From Allorhizocola rhizosphaerae (GTDB lineage Bacteria; Actinomycetota; Actinomycetes; Mycobacteriales; Micromonosporaceae): 38,362 nt of DNA. The position numbers and the translations under genes are program-made. The notes under the pieces are model-generated. The model had not been told where the DNA came from. It saw nothing but the letters and a program-made list of their open reading frames with translations, and did no database searches. The DNA is taken from contig NZ_QJUG01000064.1 in NCBI RefSeq assembly GCF_003426775.1, forward strand, positions 1-38,362, in the 5' to 3' direction. Below are positions 8,181 to 17,852 of the stretch, in pieces; position 1 is the stretch's first letter; each line of letters opens with the position of its first letter.

Positions 8181-9718
8181 TTCGACGTGCACTGATCAGC
8201 GTCTACGACAAGACCGGAATTGAGGAGCTTGGCGAGCTGCTCCACCGGCACGGGGTGGAAATCGTGTCGACCGGGACGACCGCGGACCGGCTCGAAGCCG
8301 TTGGCGTGCCCGTGACGCGGGTCGAGCAGGTGACCGGGTTCCCGGAGACGCTCGACGGCCGGGTCAAGACGCTGCACCCGAAGGTGCACGCGGGCCTGCT
8401 GGCCGACCTGCGCAAGGACGGCCACCGAGGGCAGCTGGCCGAGCTCGGCATCGAGCCTTTCGACCTGCTGATCTCCAACCTGTACCCATTCCAGCAGACC
8501 GTCGCGTCCGGTGCCTCGATCGAGGAGTGCATCGAAAAGATCGACATCGGCGGACCGGCGATGGTCCGGGCCGCGGCCAAAAACCACGCCAGCGTCGCGG
8601 TCGTCACCTCGCCGCTGTACTACGACCTGGTCGCGTCCGCCGTGGAGCGGGGCGGCTTCACGCTTGAGGAGCGCCGCATGCTCGCGGCCCGCGCGTTCGC
8701 CGACATCGCCGCCTACGACGTCGCCGTGGCGCAGTGGTGCGCGCAGGAGTTGAGCGTGCCCGACAGCGAGCAGTGGTGGCCCGACTTCGCCGGCCTGGCG
8801 CTGCGCCGCGCTTCTTCGCTGCGCTACGGCGAAAACCCGCACCAGCGGGCGGCACTCTACGTGGCCGACGGCGCCGCGGGTCTCGCACAGGCGCAACAGC
8901 TGGGCGGCAAAGAGATGTCCTACAACAACTTCCTCGACGCCGATGCCGCGTGGCGCACAGTGCACGACTTCGACCGCCCGGCCGTGGCCATCATCAAGCA
9001 CCAAAACCCTTGCGGCATCGCGGTCGGCGCCGATGTGGCCGAGGCGCACCGCAAGGCGCACGCCTGTGATCCGGTGTCGGCCTTCGGCGGCGTGATCGCC
9101 GTCAACGGCCAGGTGAGTGTGGAGCTGGCCAAGCAGCTGGCCGACATCTTCACCGAGGTCATCGTGGCACCGTCCTATGAGGACGGTGCGGTGGACCTGC
9201 TCTCGGCAAAGAAAAATCTGCGCGTTCTCCGCGCGCCGGCTTTCTCTCCCAACGTGGTTGAGGTTCGCCAGATATCCGGGGGGTACCTGGCACAGACCCG
9301 CGATGACTTCAGCGCCCCCGGTGATCTGGTGGAAAACTGGCGACTCGTGGCGGGCGAGGCGGCCGACCAGTCCACATTGGACGACCTGGAGTTCGCGTGG
9401 GGGGCGGTGCGGGCGGTCAAGTCCAACGCGATCCTGCTCGCGAGCGACGGTGCCTCGGTGGGAGTGGGCATGGGGCAGGTCAACCGCGTCGACTCCGCGC
9501 GCTTGGCCGTGGCGCGCGCGGGCGATCGGGCCAAGGGCGCGGTCGCCGCTTCGGACGCCTACTTCCCGTTCCCCGACGGATTGCAGATCCTCATTGACGC
9601 GGGCGTGGCGGCGGTCGTGCAGCCGGGTGGGTCAATCCGCGACGAGATGGCCATCGAGGCCGCCAACGCGGCGGGTATCACCATGTACCTCACCGGATCG
9701 CGCCACTTTTACCATTAG
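8177..9718 (+). CDS. purH: Bifunctional AICAR transformylase / IMP cyclohydrolase
   Basis: 513 aa from the GTG at 8177, which overlaps the purN stop (GTGA); the longer open frame upstream lies within purN and is not used. The N-terminal MGS-like cyclohydrolase domain (about 1-190) has STGTTADRL (31-39), [21 protein letters not shown] (53-73) and SNLYPF (100-105). The C-terminal transformylase (about 205-513) has RYGENPHQ (216-223), MSYNN (247-251) and KHQNPCG (274-280) with the catalytic Lys/His, then DPVSAFGG. It completes IMP synthesis using 10-formyl-THF. Length is close to the E. coli enzyme (529). It converges on the ABC importer operon, 108 bp away. Confidence 0.97.
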   Translation: MIRRALISVYDKTGIEELGELLHRHGVEIVSTGTTADRLEAVGVPVTRVEQVTGFPETLDGRVKTLHPKVHAGLLADLRKDGHRGQLAELGIEPFDLLISNLYPFQQTVASGASIEECIEKIDIGGPAMVRAAAKNHASVAVVTSPLYYDLVASAVERGGFTLEERRMLAARAFADIAAYDVAVAQWCAQELSVPDSEQWWPDFAGLALRRASSLRYGENPHQRAALYVADGAAGLAQAQQLGGKEMSYNNFLDADAAWRTVHDFDRPAVAIIKHQNPCGIAVGADVAEAHRKAHACDPVSAFGGVIAVNGQVSVELAKQLADIFTEVIVAPSYEDGAVDLLSAKKNLRVLRAPAFSPNVVEVRQISGGYLAQTRDDFSAPGDLVENWRLVAGEAADQSTLDDLEFAWGAVRAVKSNAILLASDGASVGVGMGQVNRVDSARLAVARAGDRAKGAVAASDAYFPFPDGLQILIDAGVAAVVQPGGSIRDEMAIEAANAAGITMYLTGSRHFYH

Positions 9719-9826
9719 AGGGGCGCCGTATGGCCGCGCTCCTGGATGTCATGGAGGAACCCGAGCGGTGATCCGCGATTTTGCCCGCTTTCCCGCGTAG
9801 GGCTGGCGCCACCCTCTGCGCGCGGC

Positions 9827-10840
9827 TTAGGCGACGACGTGTTTGAGCTCGGCGAAGTGGCAGGCCGAGGGGTGGGGCTCGACGGCGCGGCGGATCAGCA
9901 GGGGTTCCTCAAGCGCGCACTTCTCCTGGGCCTTCCAGCAACGGGTGCGGAAGCGGCAGCCCGACGGCGGGTTGGCCGGTGACGGCACGTCGCCTTCGAG
10001 GCGGATGACGTCGCGGTGCGCCCGCGCGTCGGGGTCCGGCACCGGTACCGCTGAAAGAAGGGCTTGGGTATAGGGGTGTGTCGGCCGCTCGTAGATCTCC
10101 TCCTCGGTCCCGATCTCCACGATCTTGCCGAGGTACATCACGCCCACCCGGTCGGAGATGTGCCGCACCACCGACAGGTCGTGCGCGATGAAGATGTACG
10201 ACAGCTTGAGCTCGTCTTGCAGCTTCTCCAACAGGTTGACGACCTGTGCCTGGATCGACACGTCCAACGCCGACACCGGCTCGTCGCACACGATGATCTC
10301 CGGCTTGAGCGCGAGCGCCCGCGCGATGCCGATGCGCTGCCGCTGCCCGCCCGAGAACTGGTGCGGATAGCGGTTGATGTGCTCGGGATTGAGGCCGACC
10401 AGTTCGAGCAGCTCCTGCACGCGCCGCTGCCGATCGCCGCGCGGCGCGACCTCCGTGTGGATCTCGAACGGCTCACCGATGATGTCGCCCACGGTCTTGC
10501 GCGGGTTCAACGACGTGTACGGGTCCTGCATGACCATCTGCACGTTGCGCCGCAACCGGCGCAGCTCACCACCGCTGAGCTTGAAGATGTCGCGCCCATT
10601 GAGCACGGCCCGGCCCGCGGTCGGGTGCTCCAGCCGCATCAGCAACTTGGCCAGCGTCGACTTCCCGCAGCCCGACTCCCCGACGATGCCGAGGGTTTCG
10701 CCCCTGTGCAGCTCGAAGCTCACGCCGTCGACGGCCTGGACCGCCCCGATCTTCTTCTTGAACAGGATGCCCTGCGTGATCGGGAAGTGCTTGACCAGGT
10801 TGTCAACGCTGAGGATGACCTCACCGGTGGAGTTGGCCAT
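9827..10840 (-). CDS. Dipeptide/oligopeptide ABC transporter ATP-binding protein (DppF/OppF-like)
   Basis: 337 aa from ATG at 10840, with AAGGAG 7 nt upstream inside the end of the preceding gene (20-nt overlap). The ABC domain shows Walker [10 protein letters not shown] (54-62), Q-loop [12 protein letters not shown], signature [15 protein letters not shown], Walker [13 protein letters not shown] and the H-loop IFIAHD. The C-terminal oligopeptide-ABC domain has the Cys-rich block [16 protein letters not shown] that in this family ligates an Fe-S cluster. Together with the next ATPase it energises the importer encoded upstream. Last gene of the operon; substrate (di- or oligopeptide) cannot be told from sequence. 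Confidence 0.95.
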   Translation of the reverse strand: MANSTGEVILSVDNLVKHFPITQGILFKKKIGAVQAVDGVSFELHRGETLGIVGESGCGKSTLAKLLMRLEHPTAGRAVLNGRDIFKLSGGELRRLRRNVQMVMQDPYTSLNPRKTVGDIIGEPFEIHTEVAPRGDRQRRVQELLELVGLNPEHINRYPHQFSGGQRQRIGIARALALKPEIIVCDEPVSALDVSIQAQVVNLLEKLQDELKLSYIFIAHDLSVVRHISDRVGVMYLGKIVEIGTEEEIYERPTHPYTQALLSAVPVPDPDARAHRDVIRLEGDVPSPANPPSGCRFRTRCWKAQEKCALEEPLLIRRAVEPHPSACHFAELKHVVA

Positions 10841-11852
10841 CGAGCATCTCCTTCGCGAAGTGGCAGGCGCTGGTGCGGCCCCCGCCGAGGTCGAGCGCCG
10901 GCGGCACGACATCGGTGCAGATGGGCTGCTGCATATAGGGGCAGCGCGGGTGGTACTTGCAGCCGCTGGGCAGCCGCATGAGGTTGGGCGGCAGTCCCTT
11001 GATCGTGGCGAGCTCCTGGCCCTTGCTGTTCAGGCGCGGGATCGACGAGATCAGGCCCTCGGTGTAGGGGTGGGCCGGCTGCTTGTAGATGGCGTGCACG
11101 TCGGCGTGTTCGATGATGCGGCCCGCGTACATGACCGCGATCCGGTCGGCGACGTCGGCCACGACCCCGAGGTCGTGCGTGATCAGGATCATGCCCATGT
11201 TGAGGTCGCGGCGCAGATCGGCGAGCAGGTCCATGATCTGCGCCTGCACCGTCACGTCCAAGGCGGTGGTCGGCTCGTCGGCGATGAGCACCTTCGGGTC
11301 CATGGCCAGGGCCATCGCGATCATCACGCGCTGCCGCATGCCGCCCGAGAACTGGTGCGGGTAGTCCTTGATGCGTGCCTTGGCCGCCGGGATCTTCACC
11401 AGATCCATGAGCTCGGCCGCACGCTTCAGGGCGTCGGCTTTGGACATGCCGGTGCGCACGCGCAGCGTCTCCGAGATCTGCCAACCCACGGAGAACACCG
11501 GATTCAACGCCGACAGCGCGTCCTGGAAGATCATGGAGATCTCGCTGCCTCGGATGGCGCGCCGCTTCTCCTCCGGCATGGCCAGCAGGTCCTCGCCGTT
11601 GTACAGGATCTGCCCGCTCGGGATGCGCGCCGGCGGCATGTCGAGGATGCCCATGATGGCCTGCGCCGTGACCGACTTGCCGGAGCCCGATTCGCCAAGC
11701 ACGGCAAGGGTTTCGCCGGGGTCGAGGTGGTATGATACCCCGTTGATCACCTTGGCCTCGCCGTCGCGGGTGTGGAACTCCACGAACAGGTCCCGCACCT
11801 CCAGCAGGTGCCGGCCCACCGGTCGCGCCGTCTCCACTTGCATGTCAGTCAT
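10821..11852 (-). CDS. Dipeptide/oligopeptide ABC transporter ATP-binding protein (DppD/OppD-like)
   Basis: 343 aa from the ATG at 11852, 4 nt after the stop of the upstream permease gene. Walker [10 protein letters not shown] (53-61), Q-loop [12 protein letters not shown], signature [15 protein letters not shown], Walker [13 protein letters not shown] and H-loop ILITHDLG are all intact. The C-terminal block [19 protein letters not shown] is the family Cys motif. It pairs with the 9827-10840 ATPase as the cytoplasmic motor. In the family the D and F subunits are distinct and both required, which matches the two genes here. Confidence 0.95.
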   Translation of the reverse strand: MTDMQVETARPVGRHLLEVRDLFVEFHTRDGEAKVINGVSYHLDPGETLAVLGESGSGKSVTAQAIMGILDMPPARIPSGQILYNGEDLLAMPEEKRRAIRGSEISMIFQDALSALNPVFSVGWQISETLRVRTGMSKADALKRAAELMDLVKIPAAKARIKDYPHQFSGGMRQRVMIAMALAMDPKVLIADEPTTALDVTVQAQIMDLLADLRRDLNMGMILITHDLGVVADVADRIAVMYAGRIIEHADVHAIYKQPAHPYTEGLISSIPRLNSKGQELATIKGLPPNLMRLPSGCKYHPRCPYMQQPICTDVVPPALDLGGGRTSACHFAKEMLDGQLHR

Positions 11853-11856
11853 CTCG

Positions 11857-12792
11857 TCACCGCAGCTTGGGGTCGAAGGCTTCACGGATCGTGTCGCCCA
11901 GGATGATGAAGGCGAGCACGGTCAGGGCGAGGAACGCCGACGGCACGGCCAGCGGCACGAAGTCCTCCCGCATGTAATTGCGCGCCTCGGAGATGTCCAG
12001 CCCCCAGGACTGGCTCGGCGGGATCAGCCCCACGCCGAGGAACGACAGCGTGGCTTCCGCGGCGATGAACGCCCCGAGCGCCATCGTGATGATCACGATG
12101 AACGGGGCGAGCGCGTTGGGGAGGATGTGCCGCCACATGATGCGGCCGTTGCCCGCGCCCAGCATGCGCGCGGCCGCGACGTAGTCCTGCTGTTTGGTCG
12201 TGATGACCGACGACCGGATCACGCGGGCGGCGGTGGTCCAGCCCAGCAGGCCGAGGATGAAGATGAGCGCGGTGATGCGCCCGTTCTGGCCCCACCCGGC
12301 GTTGCTGACCCGCTTCATGAACACGATGCCCGCGAGCAGCAGCGGCAGGCCGAGCACGATGTCGATGACCCGCGACACGATCGCGTCCCACCAGCGCCCG
12401 AAGTATCCGGCCGTGACCCCGAACAGCATCGCGATGACGCCCGCCACGAACGCCGCTCCAAACCCGATCAAAACCGAGTTTCTGGTACCGTACACGGCCT
12501 TCGCGAACACGTCGCAGCCCTGCACGTCATACCCGAAGATGGCCGCGCCGGTCGGGTCGGCCAGCCGCCGGCCCAGCGCGCACGCGCCCGGGTCGTTGGG
12601 CGTGAACAGCGACGGGAACAGCGCCATCACCACCACCACGAGCGTGATGAGCACGGCGATCCAGAACAGCGGCTTGCGTCGCAGCTCGTACCACGCGTCG
12701 GCGGTCGCGCTGCGGGGCTTGGATTCCGGCCCGCCCTGTCGCTCCTGCGTTTTCGGAGTCTCGACGGTGGCGATCGACTCTAGATCACTCAT
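11857..12792 (-). CDS. Peptide ABC transporter permease (DppC/OppC-like)
   Basis: 311 aa from the ATG at 12792, overlapping the upstream permease stop by 8 nt. A polar N-terminus (1-35) leads into a first membrane helix (PLFWIAVLITLVVVVMALFPSLF), an extracytoplasmic loop (TPNDPGACALGRRLADPTGAAIFGYDVQGCDVF), then a typical five-helix permease core. The EAA coupling motif is seen as AARMLGAGNGRIMWRHILPNAL. This subunit forms half the translocation channel with the DppB-like protein. The loop contains two cysteines that could form an extracytoplasmic disulfide. Confidence 0.94.
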   Translation of the reverse strand: MSDLESIATVETPKTQERQGGPESKPRSATADAWYELRRKPLFWIAVLITLVVVVMALFPSLFTPNDPGACALGRRLADPTGAAIFGYDVQGCDVFAKAVYGTRNSVLIGFGAAFVAGVIAMLFGVTAGYFGRWWDAIVSRVIDIVLGLPLLLAGIVFMKRVSNAGWGQNGRITALIFILGLLGWTTAARVIRSSVITTKQQDYVAAARMLGAGNGRIMWRHILPNALAPFIVIITMALGAFIAAEATLSFLGVGLIPPSQSWGLDISEARNYMREDFVPLAVPSAFLALTVLAFIILGDTIREAFDPKLR

Positions 12793-13708
12793 AACGAATC
12801 CTCGGATCCAGCACGGCATACAGCAGGTCGACGATCAGGTTCGCCACCAGGAAGATGATCACCAGCACGCTGACCAGGCCGACCACGAGCGGGGCGTCCT
12901 CGGTGCGCAGCGCGCGGAACAGGTTGAAGCCCACCCCGGGCACGTTGAACACGCCCTCGGTGACGATGGCGCCGGCCATGAGCGCGCCGAGCTCGATGCC
13001 GAGGAACGTGATGATCGGGATGAGCGAGTTGCGCAGCACGTGCACGCCGACGACCCGCCGCTTGGACAGGCCCTTGGAGCGTGCGGTGCGCACATAGTCG
13101 GAGCGCTGGTTTTCGGTGAACGAGGCCCGGGTGAGGCGCATCGCGGTCGCGACCGACAGCGCGCCGAGGATGATGCCGGGCAGCAGCAGCGCGTAGAGAT
13201 CACCGGATGTGGCCGTCGTCGGGAAGATCGGGATCTTGATCGTGAAGATGAGCTGGGCCAGCGGCGCGAGCACCACAATGGGTATCCCGATAATGATCAG
13301 GGTGAAGACGAGGGTGGCGTTGTCGAACCAGCCGCCCCGGCGGATGGCCGCGATGATGCCCACGGTCACGCCGAGGGCGATCGTGGTGACGATCGCGATG
13401 GCGGCCAGCTGGATCGTCGGCGGCAGGGCCTGCGCGATGATGTCGCTGACCTCGCGGCCGGTGAGGCTCTTGCCGAAGTCGCCCTGCAGCAGGCCGCTCA
13501 GGTAGTTCCAGTAGCGCACCAGGAACGGCTGGTCGAGCCCGTATTCCCGGATGAGCTGGGCCCGCTGGGTCGGGCTGACCGGGCGCTCGCCGGCCAGCGC
13601 CTGGATCGGGTCGCCACCCGTCGCGTACATCAGCGAGTACACAATGAAGGTGGTGGCGACGAAGACCAGAATCATCTGGAGCAATCGGCGCACTAGGTAG
13701 CGGAACAT
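12785..13708 (-). CDS. Peptide ABC transporter permease (DppB/OppB-like)
   Basis: 307 aa. It begins with MFRYLVRRLLQMILVFVATTFIVYSLM, the characteristic first helix of DppB-type permeases, followed by the GDPIQALAG...LIREYGLDQPFLVRYWNYLSGLLQGDFGKSL periplasmic-side block. Five further membrane segments follow, and the EAA loop is seen as VRTARSKGLSKRRVVGVHVLRNSL. It sits 100 bp downstream of the binding-protein gene, separated by a large hairpin, and overlaps the next permease gene by 8 nt. Confidence 0.95.
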   Translation of the reverse strand: MFRYLVRRLLQMILVFVATTFIVYSLMYATGGDPIQALAGERPVSPTQRAQLIREYGLDQPFLVRYWNYLSGLLQGDFGKSLTGREVSDIIAQALPPTIQLAAIAIVTTIALGVTVGIIAAIRRGGWFDNATLVFTLIIIGIPIVVLAPLAQLIFTIKIPIFPTTATSGDLYALLLPGIILGALSVATAMRLTRASFTENQRSDYVRTARSKGLSKRRVVGVHVLRNSLIPIITFLGIELGALMAGAIVTEGVFNVPGVGFNLFRALRTEDAPLVVGLVSVLVIIFLVANLIVDLLYAVLDPRIRYE

Positions 13709-13740
13709 CGTCGGGTTCTCTCTAGAGTCTTTGGTACCGC

Positions 13741-13791
13741 GCGCGGCCGGCGGTGCCCGTCTCGGTTACGAGACCGGCACCACCGGCGCGC
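13741..13791 (-). terminator. Large intercistronic hairpin between binding protein and permease genes
   Basis: Arms GCCGG-C-GGTGCC-C-GTCTCG (13746-13764) and CGAGAC-C-GGCACC-A-CCGGC (13769-13787) pair around a 4-nt loop with two internal mismatches; a further GCGC/GCGC pair extends the base. There is no U tract. In peptide-importer operons such structures after the binding-protein gene usually stabilise its mRNA or attenuate the downstream genes, giving excess binding protein; this role is inferred here. Confidence 0.65.
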
Positions 13792-13808
13792 AGGGTGTCA
13801 CCTGAATC

Positions 13809-15422
13809 TCAGGCCATTTCGATCTTGGTGAGATCCACCCGCTGGAACAGGTCGATCGTCACGTTCTTCACCTTGGTGGAGTGACCGAAGTTGTTCTGGC
13901 CGAAGCGCAGCGGCAGCACCGGCAGGTCGCGGGCCAGGATGTCCTCGGCCTGCTGGTACTTCTTGATCGCCTCGTCCTGCGTCGCCGCGGCCGAGCCCTC
14001 CTTCACCAGGGTGTCGAACTGGGGGTTGCTGTAGCCGTAGTAGTTCGACGAACCGGTGGTGGAGTACAGCGGGCCGAGGTAGTTCTCCATGGACGGGTAG
14101 TCCATGATCCAGCCCAGCCGGAACATGCCCACCTGCTGCTTGTCCTCGACCTTCTGGAGCAGGTCGGCGAACTTGGCCTCCGGCGTGCCCACGCAGTTCA
14201 CGCCCAGGTTGGCCTTGAGCTGGTTGCAGGTCGCGTCGACCCACTGCTTGTGGCCACCGTCGGCGTTGTAGGTGATGTTGATGTCCTTCGGGCCGCCCGC
14301 GGCCTCGTAGGCGGTCTTGGCCTCGGCCGGCTTGAACTCGCACGCCGCGCCACAGGTCTTGTCGCGGTAGCCCGCGACCACCGGCGACACGAACGAGTAG
14401 GCGGCCTTCTGCGAGTTCTGGAACACGGCCTTGACGATCTCCTCGCGGTCGATCGCCTGCGAGATCGCCTTGCGCACCTCCGGCTTGCTGAAGCGCGGGT
14501 CGAAGGTCGGGAAGGCGAGGAACTGGAAGCTCGACGCCGGCGACTGCTGGAACCGCTCGCCAAGGTCGCCCTGGACGGTGGACAGCGACTCGGTCGGGAT
14601 GGTCTTGACCACGTCGAGGTTGTTCGCGAGCAGGTCGGCGTACTCGGCCTGGGTGTTCTGGTAGATCGGGAAGTTCACGCCGCCGATCTTGGGCTGGGTG
14701 CCCTTGTAGTCGGCGTAGCGCTCGACCTCGATCCGCTGGTCGTGCTGCCACACCCCTTTGATCTTGAACGGGCCGTTGCCGATCGGCGCCTGCTCGAAGT
14801 CGGGCTTGAGCACGAGCGGGGTGGCGGCCGGGTCCTGGAACGCGGCCTTGGGCAGCGGGTAGAACGCGGTGTAGCCGAGCATCGTCTTGAACTCGCTGAA
14901 CGGCTCCGACAGCGTGACGGTGAACGTGGTGTCGTCCACCTTCTTCAGACCGGTGAGGGTCTTCGCGGTCGGCGTGACGTTGGCGTCGGTCGGGTTCAGG
15001 TCGGCGTAGCCCTCAACGCGGGTCAGGAAGTAACCGTTGTCCTGCTTGTTCGGACCATATGCGGTGAAGTTCCAGGAGTTGATGAAGCTATCGGCGTTGA
15101 CCGGCTCGCCGTTGTGGAACGTCCAACCGCTCTTGAGCTTGATTGTCCATGTCTTGTTGTCGGTGGTGCTGACGCTCTCGGCCGCGACCTCATACGGCTT
15201 GTTGTTCTCGTCGTATTCGATCAGCGGGGTGTAGAGCGCCGCCATCACCTGCGCACCACTGGTCTCGTGGGTGTTGCCGGGAAGTAGGTGCTGTGGTTCG
15301 GCGATGCCGATGGAAACCACACCGTCAGAGCTGCCGGTGTCGCCGCCCGTGCCGCAGGCCGAGAGGGCCAGCGAAGCCGATAGCGGGAGTGCGACCCAGG
15401 CAGCGAGCCTGCGGACGTGCAT
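13809..15422 (-). CDS. Peptide ABC transporter substrate-binding lipoprotein (SBP_bac_5)
   Basis: 537 aa. A lipoprotein signal peptide is clear: basic MHVRR, hydrophobic AAWVALPLSASLAL, lipobox LSAC with Cys23 as the lipidated residue. The mature part is a family-5 extracellular solute-binding protein, with AEPQHLLPGNTHETSGAQVMAALYTPLIEYD and the block TWTIKLKSGWTFHNGEPVNADSFINSW typical of DppA/OppA. The start ATG has AGGAGG about 4-5 nt upstream. First gene of the importer operon. Substrate is inferred to be small peptides; family members can also bind other compounds. Confidence 0.95.
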   Translation of the reverse strand: MHVRRLAAWVALPLSASLALSACGTGGDTGSSDGVVSIGIAEPQHLLPGNTHETSGAQVMAALYTPLIEYDENNKPYEVAAESVSTTDNKTWTIKLKSGWTFHNGEPVNADSFINSWNFTAYGPNKQDNGYFLTRVEGYADLNPTDANVTPTAKTLTGLKKVDDTTFTVTLSEPFSEFKTMLGYTAFYPLPKAAFQDPAATPLVLKPDFEQAPIGNGPFKIKGVWQHDQRIEVERYADYKGTQPKIGGVNFPIYQNTQAEYADLLANNLDVVKTIPTESLSTVQGDLGERFQQSPASSFQFLAFPTFDPRFSKPEVRKAISQAIDREEIVKAVFQNSQKAAYSFVSPVVAGYRDKTCGAACEFKPAEAKTAYEAAGGPKDINITYNADGGHKQWVDATCNQLKANLGVNCVGTPEAKFADLLQKVEDKQQVGMFRLGWIMDYPSMENYLGPLYSTTGSSNYYGYSNPQFDTLVKEGSAAATQDEAIKKYQQAEDILARDLPVLPLRFGQNNFGHSTKVKNVTIDLFQRVDLTKIEMA

Positions 15423-15842
15423 TGAGCCTCCTCATTAACTACGTCTCACCCGCGACTCGGCCCGTTGATCGGCCTACGTCACGCAGTGCAACATCCGGCA
15501 AAGGTAGGACGAAGTTGCGCCGGTCACCACTCTTGAAGGTCACGATTTGGCGACTAATCGAGGCAGTGATACTTGCGGATTACGCCCGATCTTTGGTATT
15601 AGATGCCGACCGCCTTTCGAACGGATATGAGATATTATGCCCGATCAAGATTTGGCATCGAATCCGGGCCTTCTCGGGAAGGCCCGCATGCTTTGGGGTA
15701 TTTTGCCGTCCCAAATGTTGGATTCCACACACGGCGTAATCCACGTCACGATCACTTTGGGTAATCATGAACCGAACCGGGACTGAGCCCATGGCCGCCC
15801 CTCCTACGGCGGTGCAAGGTGAGTGGTGAAAGCATTGCCTGC
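15423..15842. promoter_or_regulatory. 420-bp divergent regulatory region between importer operon and folD
   Basis: No coding frame with credible features. The middle (about 15540-15760) is distinctly richer in A/T than the surroundings. It contains an 11-bp direct repeat TAYGCCCGATC (15581-15591 and 15636-15646) and an imperfect inverted pair ATTAGATGCC (15598-15607) / GGCATCGAAT (15654-15663). A perfect 8-bp-arm hairpin CGGGCCTT/AAGGCCCG (15665-15686) follows. These are candidate operator sites for the peptide importer or folD; no -35/-10 pair was convincing. Confidence 0.4.
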
Positions 15843-16685
15843 ATGACAGCCACCGTTCTGGACGGCGTCGCCACCGCGGCGCAGATCAAAGCCGACCTTC
15901 GCGAGCGCGTCGCCAAGCTGCGCGCGGAAGGGGTCGTGCCCGGCCTCGGCACCGTGTTGGTTGGCGACGATCCGGGCTCGCGCTGGTATGTCAATGGCAA
16001 GCACCGCGACTGCGCCGAGGTCGGGATCGAGTCGATCCGGCGCGACCTGCCCGCCGACGCGAGCCAGGCCGACGTCGAGCGGGCGGTCGCCGAGCTCAAC
16101 GCCGACCCGGCGTGCACGGGGTTCATCGTGCAGCTGCCCCTGCCCAAGGGACTCGACGAGCAGCGCGTGCTGGAGCTCGTGGACCCGGTCAAGGACGCCG
16201 ACGGGCTCCACCCGATCAACCTCGGGCGGCTCGTGCTCGGGGTGCCCGCGCCGCTGCCCTGCACACCGCGGGGGATCGTCGAATTGCTGCGGCGTTACGG
16301 CGTACCGCTAAAAGGAGCGGAAGTGGTGGTGATAGGTCGGGGAGTCACGGTCGGACGGCCGCTGGGGCTTCTCCTGACGAGGAAGAGTGAGAACGCGACG
16401 GTCACCCTTTGCCATACCGGTACCAGGGACCTGCGCGCGCACACGAAAAACGCGGACATCATCGTGGCGGCCGCGGGCGTGCCGGGCATCGTGACGCCCG
16501 ACATGGTGAAGCCGGGCGCGGCCGTGCTCGACGTCGGAGTGTCGCGAGTGGACGGCAAACTGGCCGGCGACGTGCACCCGGAAGTCGTTGAGGTGGCCGG
16601 ATTCGTGTCACCCAATCCCGGCGGAGTCGGTCCGATGACGCGTGCGATGCTACTGACGAACGTAGTCGAGTTGGCTGGGGCCTGA
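15843..16685 (+). CDS. folD: Bifunctional methylenetetrahydrofolate dehydrogenase / methenyl-THF cyclohydrolase
   Basis: 280 aa from the ATG at 15843 (MTATVLDG), matching where FolD homologues start; a GTG at 15819 is an alternative. Signature regions are [23 protein letters not shown] (active-site Tyr and Lys in YVNGK), [28 protein letters not shown] and the NADP-binding [14 protein letters not shown]. The enzyme interconverts 5,10-methylene- and 10-formyl-THF, the formyl donor used by the PurN and PurH products encoded nearby. In relatives I recall mdh soon after folD; here a hairpin and ung follow instead. Confidence 0.96.
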   Translation: MTATVLDGVATAAQIKADLRERVAKLRAEGVVPGLGTVLVGDDPGSRWYVNGKHRDCAEVGIESIRRDLPADASQADVERAVAELNADPACTGFIVQLPLPKGLDEQRVLELVDPVKDADGLHPINLGRLVLGVPAPLPCTPRGIVELLRRYGVPLKGAEVVVIGRGVTVGRPLGLLLTRKSENATVTLCHTGTRDLRAHTKNADIIVAAAGVPGIVTPDMVKPGAAVLDVGVSRVDGKLAGDVHPEVVEVAGFVSPNPGGVGPMTRAMLLTNVVELAGA

Positions 16686-16695
16686 ATCCCGCGCA

Positions 16696-16759
16696 GTGGC
16701 AGGCGCGGTCCGCTCCGCGGAGGTCCCCTGCCACGCGAAGATCACGGCTTCGCCTGAAC
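16696..16759 (+). repeat. Hairpin plus conserved tail, copy 1
   Basis: Downstream of folD, TGGCAGG ... CCTGCCA form a stem (about 16696-16735) followed by GCGAAGAT and then CACGGCTTCGCCTGAAC (16743-16759). The same 17-bp tail follows a different hairpin at 27075-27110. A T5 run comes at about 16763. Both copies sit between two plus-strand genes, so a terminator role is plausible. Confidence 0.5.
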
Positions 16760-16772
16760 GGAGTTTTTCAAC

Positions 16773-17441
16773 GTGGATCTGCTGGAGTTGTTGCCCGCGC
16801 AGTGGCGCGATGTCATGAAGCCGCATCTCGACCCGGATGTGCTGGCGCGGCTGTCGTCCTTTGTGGAGTCCGAATACGCGTCGCAGACCGTTTATCCGCC
16901 GAAGGAAGACCTGTTCACGGCGTTCAGGTTGTGCTCGCCGGAGCAGACGCGGGTGCTGATCCTCGGCCAGGACCCATATCACAAGCCGGGTCAGGCGCAC
17001 GGGCTGAGCTTCAGCGTGCGGCCGGGGGTGTCCGTGCCGCCGAGCCTGCGCAACGTTTACAAGGAGCTCGAAGAGGACCTGGGTGTGAAGCCACCGTCCA
17101 ATGGGGACCTCACGCCGTGGGCGCGCCAGGGCGTGCTGCTGCTCAACGCGGTGCTGACCGTCCGGGCCGGACAGCCGACGAGCCACGCCGACAAGGGTTG
17201 GGAGCACTTCACCGACGCGGCCATCAAAGCCGTCAACGACTCGCCTTTCTGTGTGGTGTTCGTGCTGTGGGGCAGCTACGCGCGCAAGAAGGCGGCGCTG
17301 GTGCGCAACCCGCAACACGTCGTGCTGCAGGCGGGTCACCCGAGCCCGATGAACCCGCGCGGGTTCCTGGGCTGCAGGCACTTCTCGCAGATCCGCGAGG
17401 CGCTGACCAAGGCGGGCCGGGGCGAGGTCGCCTGGTCGTGA
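16773..17441 (+). CDS. ung: Family-1 uracil-DNA glycosylase
   Basis: 222 aa from GTG with GGAG about 9 nt upstream. The water-activating motif GQDPYH is at 65-70 (catalytic Asp67), the uracil-binding LLLNAVLTV segment lies in mid-protein, and the DNA-intercalation loop appears as HPSPMNPRGFLGC near 189. It excises uracil arising from cytosine deamination or misincorporation as the first step of base-excision repair. Length agrees with E. coli Ung (229). A monocistronic look: the repeat element precedes it and the VOC gene follows after 48 bp. Confidence 0.97.
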   Translation: MDLLELLPAQWRDVMKPHLDPDVLARLSSFVESEYASQTVYPPKEDLFTAFRLCSPEQTRVLILGQDPYHKPGQAHGLSFSVRPGVSVPPSLRNVYKELEEDLGVKPPSNGDLTPWARQGVLLLNAVLTVRAGQPTSHADKGWEHFTDAAIKAVNDSPFCVVFVLWGSYARKKAALVRNPQHVVLQAGHPSPMNPRGFLGCRHFSQIREALTKAGRGEVAWS

Positions 17442-17489
17442 ACCCGGCGTCTTGAACCGGACTCGAGTGGGATTGGACAGGATGCGGGC

Positions 17490-17852
17490 ATGGCTGACAA
17501 TCCTGTGATCCACTTCGAGATACCCGCTGATGACATGATCCGGGCGAAGGCGTTCTACGAGAGCGTCTTCGACTGGGACATCGTCCATTATGGAGAGTAC
17601 GGCTACACGGTGATCAATACCGTGGGCGAGGGCGGCAAGGAGGGGATCAACGGCGGGCTCGTCACGCGCGGGCAGCCGTGGATCGCTCCTGGCGTGAGTG
17701 TGCGGGTCGCCGACATCGACGCCGCGCTCGCGAGGATCGAGGCCAACGGTGGCAAGATCCTGCGCCCGAAGCAGGCCATCGGGATCGGGTTCGTCGCGTA
17801 CTTCACCGACACAGAGGACAACGTGGGGGCCGTGCTTCAGCTCAACTCGTAG
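17490..17852 (+). CDS. VOC superfamily (glyoxalase/bleomycin-resistance-like) protein
   Basis: 120 aa, two beta-alpha-beta-beta-beta modules. The first begins IHFEIPADDMIRAKAFYESVFDWDI, and the second covers GVSVRVADIDAALARIEANGGKILRPKQ...YFTDTEDNVGAVLQ. The expected metal-ligand positions include H8 and E at the strand ends, but the last-strand Glu appears replaced (VGAVLQLN), so metal dependence is uncertain. Substrate unknown; members include glyoxalases, dioxygenases and antibiotic-binding proteins. Its 3' end overlaps by 16 nt the 3' end of the convergent metallo-beta-lactamase-fold pseudogene. Confidence 0.85.
   Translation: MADNPVIHFEIPADDMIRAKAFYESVFDWDIVHYGEYGYTVINTVGEGGKEGINGGLVTRGQPWIAPGVSVRVADIDAALARIEANGGKILRPKQAIGIGFVAYFTDTEDNVGAVLQLNS

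Noticed and set aside
15580-15792. 70-codon minus-strand frame in the importer/folD gap
   Set aside because: No ribosome site, no recognisable features, and the region looks regulatory.
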